A stretch of 8,310 bases of DNA from SLFT01 sp964493075 (GTDB taxonomy: Bacteria; Hydrogenedentota; Hydrogenedentia; Hydrogenedentales; CAITNO01), in the NCBI GenBank assembly GCA_964493075.1, contig CAZBNU010000185.1, forward strand, positions 1 to 8,310. The letters are read 5' to 3'. A program made the position numbers and the translations under genes. Below are positions 4,986 through 8,310 of this stretch, piece after piece. The notes under the pieces are model-generated. The model made no database searches and was not told the origin of the DNA. It saw only the letters and a program-made list of their open reading frames with translations. Every line of letters starts with the position of its first letter. Position 1 is the stretch's first letter.

Positions 4986-6716
4986 GTGCAGGAACCCAAG
5001 GCATTCGAACAACTGCTGCTACGAGAAGGTATTGTGGATGAGTCCAAACTCGACCGTGCCCGAAGCGAAGCAGCCAAAAATAACCTCTCCCTCGTGTCTG
5101 TAATACCGCAGCTGGGATTTGCCCGTGCCGAGGCAGTGTATGCCGCACTGGCGGAGTATTGCGAGATGCGGTTTGTGCTGCCGTCTCGCGATGGTCTTGA
5201 CAAGGGGCTGGTGCAGAAAGCGCCTGCGCGGTTTGCCACCCACTACGGGTTTGTGCCAGTGCAGGAGCGCAACGGTACGCTGGTGATTGCCATCAGCGAC
5301 CCCATGAATCCCCAATTACTCGATGACATCCGCATGGTACTCAAGTGCCGGATTGAGCCAGTGGTGACGACGCCCCAGGAAATCGTGCGCGCCACCAAGG
5401 AATTGTACGGCGTGGGTGCGGACACCATGGAGCGTATTCTCATAGATGCCGAAGCGGAGGGGCCCGTTCTAACAATCCAGGGCGCAGGTGTCGGTGCAGA
5501 CTTGGGCGACGATACCCTTGACGCTTCCATCATCAAGTTTGTGAATGAGATTATTCTTGAGGCCATCCAATCAGATACGACCGACATCCACATCGAACCT
5601 TTCGAGGACAGTTTGCGCGTGCGCTACCGCATTGACGGCATCCTGCACCAGGCGCCCACGCCGCCGTCCATACGCGGGTTTCATGCCGCCATTGTGTCCC
5701 GCATCAAGATTATGGCGAATCTTAACATCGCCGAAAAGCGGCTTCCCCAGGACGGCAAGATTCTGGCTTCCTTTGGCGAGGCCAACTATGACCTGCGTGT
5801 TTCCATACTGCCCACGCCTCACGGGGAAACGGTGAACATCCGTATCCTGAGCCGGTCGTCCATGGCGATGACCATGGACCAGCTGGGATTCCTGCCGGAA
5901 GATATGGCGTTGTTCAATACGCTTATCAACAAGCCCTACGGCATTATTCTGGTGACAGGCCCCACCGGAAGCGGTAAAACCACCACGCTTTACGCCGCAC
6001 TGGCCAAACTAAACGGCATAGACCGCAAGATTATCACCATTGAGGACCCCATTGAATACCAGCTGCAGGGTGTTTCCCAGATGCAGGTGCAGCCGAAAAT
6101 TGGCTTCGATTTCTCGCTTGGGTTGCGCTCCATGCTGCGCCACGACCCGGATATTATGCTGGTGGGCGAAATCCGGGACTACGAGACGGCGGAGATGGCG
6201 ATCCGGTCCAGCCTTACCGGGCATCTGGTACTCAGTACGCTGCATACCAACGACAGCGCTGGCGCCGTAACGCGCCTGATAGACATGGGCATTGAGCCGT
6301 TCCTTATTTCCAGTACCATGGTGGCTTCGGTGGCGCAGCGTCTGGTGCGGCGGATATGCAAGCACTGCGCCCAACCGGTCGAAGCGGATCGGGAACTACT
6401 GCGTGTTGAATTTGGCGCCAGCGACAAAGACCTGGACTCGGGCAACTTTCAGCGTGGCGAAGGATGCGAGGAGTGTTTGCACACCGGATTCCGGGGGCGC
6501 ATCGCCATTTACGAAATACTTCCCTTTACCGACAGGATCAAGGAGATGACGGTGAATCGGGCTACTGCTGCCGACATCAAGAAAGAGGCGCTGAAGCAGG
6601 GCATGCGTACTCTCCGTTTTTCCGGGTGGCAGCGCATTCATGCTGGCGAAACCACGCCGGAAGAGGTGTTGCGCGTCACTGCCGACTCTGATACCCTTTC
6701 CACGGAGAGCGCTTAA
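4986..6716 (+). CDS. gspE: Type II secretion / type IV pilus assembly ATPase (GspE/PilB family)
   Basis: A 576-residue hexameric traffic ATPase that powers pseudopilus or pilus assembly from the cytoplasmic face of the inner membrane. The N-terminal 140 or so residues are a GspE/MshE-type N domain (FEQLLLREGIVDESKLDRA, then ARFATHYGFVPVQERNGTLVIAISDP). The ATPase core holds the Walker A GPTGSGKT (325-332), the Asp box IEDPIEY (352-358), Walker B IMLVGEIRD (390-398) and the His box HLVLSTLHTND (413-423), all intact. Four cysteines in two CxxC pairs (458/461 and 494/497) form the zinc site found in assembly ATPases of the GspE/PilB type. This zinc site and the N domain argue against a PilT-type retraction ATPase. 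GspE and PilB cannot be separated from the sequence alone. The gspF-like gene starts 3 bp after the stop, so the two are co-transcribed and probably translationally coupled. Confidence 0.96.
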   Translation: MQEPKAFEQLLLREGIVDESKLDRARSEAAKNNLSLVSVIPQLGFARAEAVYAALAEYCEMRFVLPSRDGLDKGLVQKAPARFATHYGFVPVQERNGTLVIAISDPMNPQLLDDIRMVLKCRIEPVVTTPQEIVRATKELYGVGADTMERILIDAEAEGPVLTIQGAGVGADLGDDTLDASIIKFVNEIILEAIQSDTTDIHIEPFEDSLRVRYRIDGILHQAPTPPSIRGFHAAIVSRIKIMANLNIAEKRLPQDGKILASFGEANYDLRVSILPTPHGETVNIRILSRSSMAMTMDQLGFLPEDMALFNTLINKPYGIILVTGPTGSGKTTTLYAALAKLNGIDRKIITIEDPIEYQLQGVSQMQVQPKIGFDFSLGLRSMLRHDPDIMLVGEIRDYETAEMAIRSSLTGHLVLSTLHTNDSAGAVTRLIDMGIEPFLISSTMVASVAQRLVRRICKHCAQPVEADRELLRVEFGASDKDLDSGNFQRGEGCEECLHTGFRGRIAIYEILPFTDRIKEMTVNRATAADIKKEALKQGMRTLRFSGWQRIHAGETTPEEVLRVTADSDTLSTESA

Positions 6717-6719
6717 CCC

Positions 6720-7934
6720 ATGCCACGCTATGAATACGAAGTGAAGAAGGGCCCTGGCGCGGTTTCCACGGGAGTTCTTGAAGCCGAGAACCAGCGTGCC
6801 GCCGTGGCGCGACTCCGCGATATGGGCTACTTTCCCATTCGTGTAGAGGAATGTTCGGAAAAGCAGGGGCGCGCTTCCTTTCGCGAATCGCTGGTACGTA
6901 TCCGCATCAAGGACCGCAATGTGTTTCTGCGACAATTGGCCAATCTTTCGGAATCGGGCATGATGATAACCCGTGCCTTGCGCACGCTGGTGGAGCAGAC
7001 CGAAAACCCGAAGATGGTGAAGGTGGTGGACCAGTTGCGGGAGGATGTGCAGAAGGGCAGCAGCCTTGCCGATGCCATGGAGCATCATCCGGATATTTTC
7101 CCTGCCATGTATTGCAGCCTCATCCGCGCCGGCGAAACGGGCGGCATGATCGAAGAGGTGCTCTGGCGAATCTGCGCTTTTGGCGAACAGGAGGAGGAAC
7201 TGCGCGGAAAGGTGATTTCCGCCATGGTCTATCCCATCTTCCTGATGGTGGTGGGCAGCATTGCCATCTTCATTCTCATTTCCTTCGTGTTTCCGAAATT
7301 CATCGGCATCTTCGAGGATTTCAATGCCCAGTTGCCGTGGCCGACCCTGGTGGTGATGGGCATCTGTGATTTTATGGGCACCTGGTGGTGGGCGGTGATT
7401 ATTGCGCTGGTGGCCGTGGTGATTCTGTTGGTGCGATACCGGCGCACCGAACAGGGGCGTATGGTGTTCGACCGTCTCCTGCTGCGCATTCCCGTGGTGA
7501 AGGTATTGATCATCAAGTACGAGATGGCGAAATTTGCGCGCACCCTCGGCACGCTGCTGGACAATGGTGTTCCCGTGCTGACCTCGCTGAAAATCACGGC
7601 GGAAACCATGAGCAATGTGCTGGTGCGCAACAATGTGGCGGCCCTCCATTCGGGGGTTACGGAAGGGGATAGTCTCAGCGAAAGCATGCGCGATGGCGAA
7701 TTATTCCCGCCCATGGTGGTCAGCATGTTTGCCGTGGGCGAGGAAAGCGGACGGGTCGGCAATGTGGCAAGCCGCATCGCCGACGCCTACGACCTCGAAG
7801 TGGACCGTGCGGTCAAGGCGCTTACCGCCCTGTTCGAACCCCTGCTTATTGTTATTATGGGTGTGATTATCGGTTTCTTGGTGATTGCCATGCTGCTGCC
7901 CATGCTGTCCCTCAGCGCGGGTGTGGGCGCGTAG
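6720..7934 (+). CDS. gspF: Type II secretion / type IV pilus inner-membrane platform protein (GspF/PilC family)
   Basis: A 404-residue protein, the normal length for the family, that forms the inner-membrane platform on which the ATPase acts to add or extract pilins. The N-terminal MPRYEYEVKK...GVLEAENQRAAVARLRDMGYFPI is typical. Two T2SSF repeats span about 68-191 and 271-393. Each has the cytoplasmic helical bundle and a GE-x2-G motif (GETGG at 138-142 and GEESG at 340-344). Membrane segments are at about 168-192, 218-238 and 372-394, matching the three-span topology known for the family. The ATG follows the ATPase stop by 3 bp. Its ribosome binding site GGAGAG (6704-6709) lies inside the end of the ATPase gene, so the two are tightly coupled. 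As with the ATPase, GspF and PilC cannot be told apart here. Confidence 0.95.
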   Translation: MPRYEYEVKKGPGAVSTGVLEAENQRAAVARLRDMGYFPIRVEECSEKQGRASFRESLVRIRIKDRNVFLRQLANLSESGMMITRALRTLVEQTENPKMVKVVDQLREDVQKGSSLADAMEHHPDIFPAMYCSLIRAGETGGMIEEVLWRICAFGEQEEELRGKVISAMVYPIFLMVVGSIAIFILISFVFPKFIGIFEDFNAQLPWPTLVVMGICDFMGTWWWAVIIALVAVVILLVRYRRTEQGRMVFDRLLLRIPVVKVLIIKYEMAKFARTLGTLLDNGVPVLTSLKITAETMSNVLVRNNVAALHSGVTEGDSLSESMRDGELFPPMVVSMFAVGEESGRVGNVASRIADAYDLEVDRAVKALTALFEPLLIVIMGVIIGFLVIAMLLPMLSLSAGVGA

Positions 7935-7949
7935 GCGAAAAATAGATTG

Positions 7950-7977
7950 TTGACCGCCATTGGTTTTGTGGTATCAT
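7950..7977 (+). promoter_or_regulatory. Sigma-70-type promoter in front of the prepilin gene
   Basis: TTGACC (7950-7955) and TATCAT (7972-7977) are 16 nt apart, each matching the consensus at 5 of 6 positions. TGG precedes the -10, giving an extended -10. An alternative -10, CATAAT (7975-7980), would give a 19-nt spacer. The predicted start near 7984 leaves a leader of about 39 nt. It lies just after the gspF-like stop, so the prepilin can be expressed separately from, and more strongly than, the assembly genes. Confidence 0.65.
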
Positions 7978-8006
7978 AATTTCAGGGTGACTAAAGTTAA
8001 CTACGC

Positions 8007-8012
8007 AGGAGA
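8007..8012 (+). promoter_or_regulatory. Ribosome binding site of the prepilin gene
   Basis: AGGAGA lies 10 nt before the ATG at 8023 and is the only good site before the prepilin signal sequence. An 8-bp palindrome, AGTTAACT (7995-8002), directly precedes it in the leader. Confidence 0.7.
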
Positions 8013-8022
8013 TATCGAAGCC

Positions 8023-8310
8023 ATGAAGAAGATGCACAGCAGAGGGTTTACACTGATTGAACTGTTGACCGTAATTGCGGTCATTTCCATTCTTGCGGCG
8101 CTGACGCTGACCGTCGGGCCGCGCATGATCGAGCGCGCCAAATTAACCAACCTGGACAGCGCGTTTCGTACCGTGGAAAAAGCGCTGATTACGTACAACA
8201 TTGATTTCCAGACCTATCCCCCTGCCTACGGATATGTGGGCTTTGAACAGGAAAAAGATCTGGACGGCCCGGCAGATCAAGCCGAAGAGGTGGGGTATTA
8301 CAACCTGATG
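8023..8310 (+). CDS. Type IV prepilin-like / pseudopilin protein, N-terminal part (3' cut by window edge)
   Basis: Ninety-six residues are visible and the frame is open at the right edge. The N-terminus is a class III (type IV prepilin) signal, with a short basic leader MKKMHSRG cleaved after Gly8. The mature protein would begin with Phe9, which is normally N-methylated. Glu13 is the conserved +5 glutamate, and the hydrophobic helix LLTVIAVISILAALTLTV forms the filament core and membrane anchor. RMIERAKLTNLDSAFRTVEKALITYNIDFQTYPP follows, the alpha-1 helix and start of the globular domain of a GspG-like subunit. The later part (GYVGFEQEKDLDGPADQAEEVGYYN) does not look like the canonical GspG continuation, so I do not assign a specific pilin. 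It is the probable substrate of the ATPase and platform protein encoded upstream and is preceded by its own promoter. Confidence 0.93.
   Translation, partial: MKKMHSRGFTLIELLTVIAVISILAALTLTVGPRMIERAKLTNLDSAFRTVEKALITYNIDFQTYPPAYGYVGFEQEKDLDGPADQAEEVGYYNLM

Noticed and set aside
4978..5103. Short overlapping frame starting at ATG 4978
   Set aside because: The ATG is one base from the Shine-Dalgarno element, too close for initiation, and the product has no recognisable features.
6396..7649. 417-codon open frame on the minus strand
   Set aside because: It lies wholly opposite the clear ATPase and platform-protein genes. Its translation is rich in His and low in recognisable domains, typical of an antisense shadow of GC-rich coding sequence.
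1..8310. tRNA or rRNA genes, CRISPR arrays, insertion sequences, toxin-antitoxin or phage genes
   Set aside because: No cloverleaf with a TTCGANNC arm, regularly spaced repeats, transposase motifs or phage/defence domains were seen in the reading.

Overview
The window carries seven protein-coding genes in four blocks, with no RNA genes, insertion sequences or CRISPR arrays that I could see. It suggests a bacterium with an outer membrane. The evidence is a type II secretion / type IV pilus assembly set (E ATPase, F platform protein, prepilin) and a glycine-zipper lipoprotein of the kind found in Gram-negative cell envelopes. I cannot place the phylum. The mix (FadN/FadA pair, ECF sigma next to a membrane TPR protein, E-F-prepilin cluster) would fit a deep-branching Gram-negative lineage such as the PVC group, Hydrogenedentota or a deltaproteobacterial relative, but this is inference only.

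Region 1 (1-2176, + strand) is fatty-acid beta-oxidation. It holds the C-terminal hydratase part of a FadN-type 3-hydroxyacyl-CoA dehydrogenase/enoyl-CoA hydratase, cut by the left window edge. A complete FadA-type thiolase follows 21 bp later, and a strong intrinsic terminator closes the operon. Together the two proteins would hydrate, oxidise and thiolytically cleave acyl-CoA intermediates.

Region 2 (2199-2801, - strand) is a 200-residue lipoprotein with a glycine-zipper segment, convergent to the fad operon. A short divergent region (2802-3059) separates it from the next gene. That region holds a hairpin just 5' of the lipoprotein ribosome binding site, a palindrome, and a cluster of TCGGGA motifs.

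Region 3 (about 3008-4859, + strand) is an ECF-type sigma factor followed by a single-pass membrane protein with a TPR-like C-terminal half. The gene order suggests a sigma/anti-sigma or sensor pair, but the second protein lacks the usual zinc-binding anti-sigma motif.

Region 4 (about 4920-8310, + strand) is a secretion/pilus assembly cluster: a GspE/PilB ATPase with a GTG start, a GspF/PilC inner-membrane platform protein 3 bp later, and a prepilin-like protein running off the right edge. The prepilin has its own good promoter in front of it. Promoters with an extended -10 element of the form TGnTAyCAT can be proposed for the sigma gene, the ATPase gene and the prepilin gene. This shared form is one of the more interesting points in the window. 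I did not find an obviously new multi-gene system. The sigma/TPR-membrane pair and its unusual upstream region are the best candidates for follow-up.
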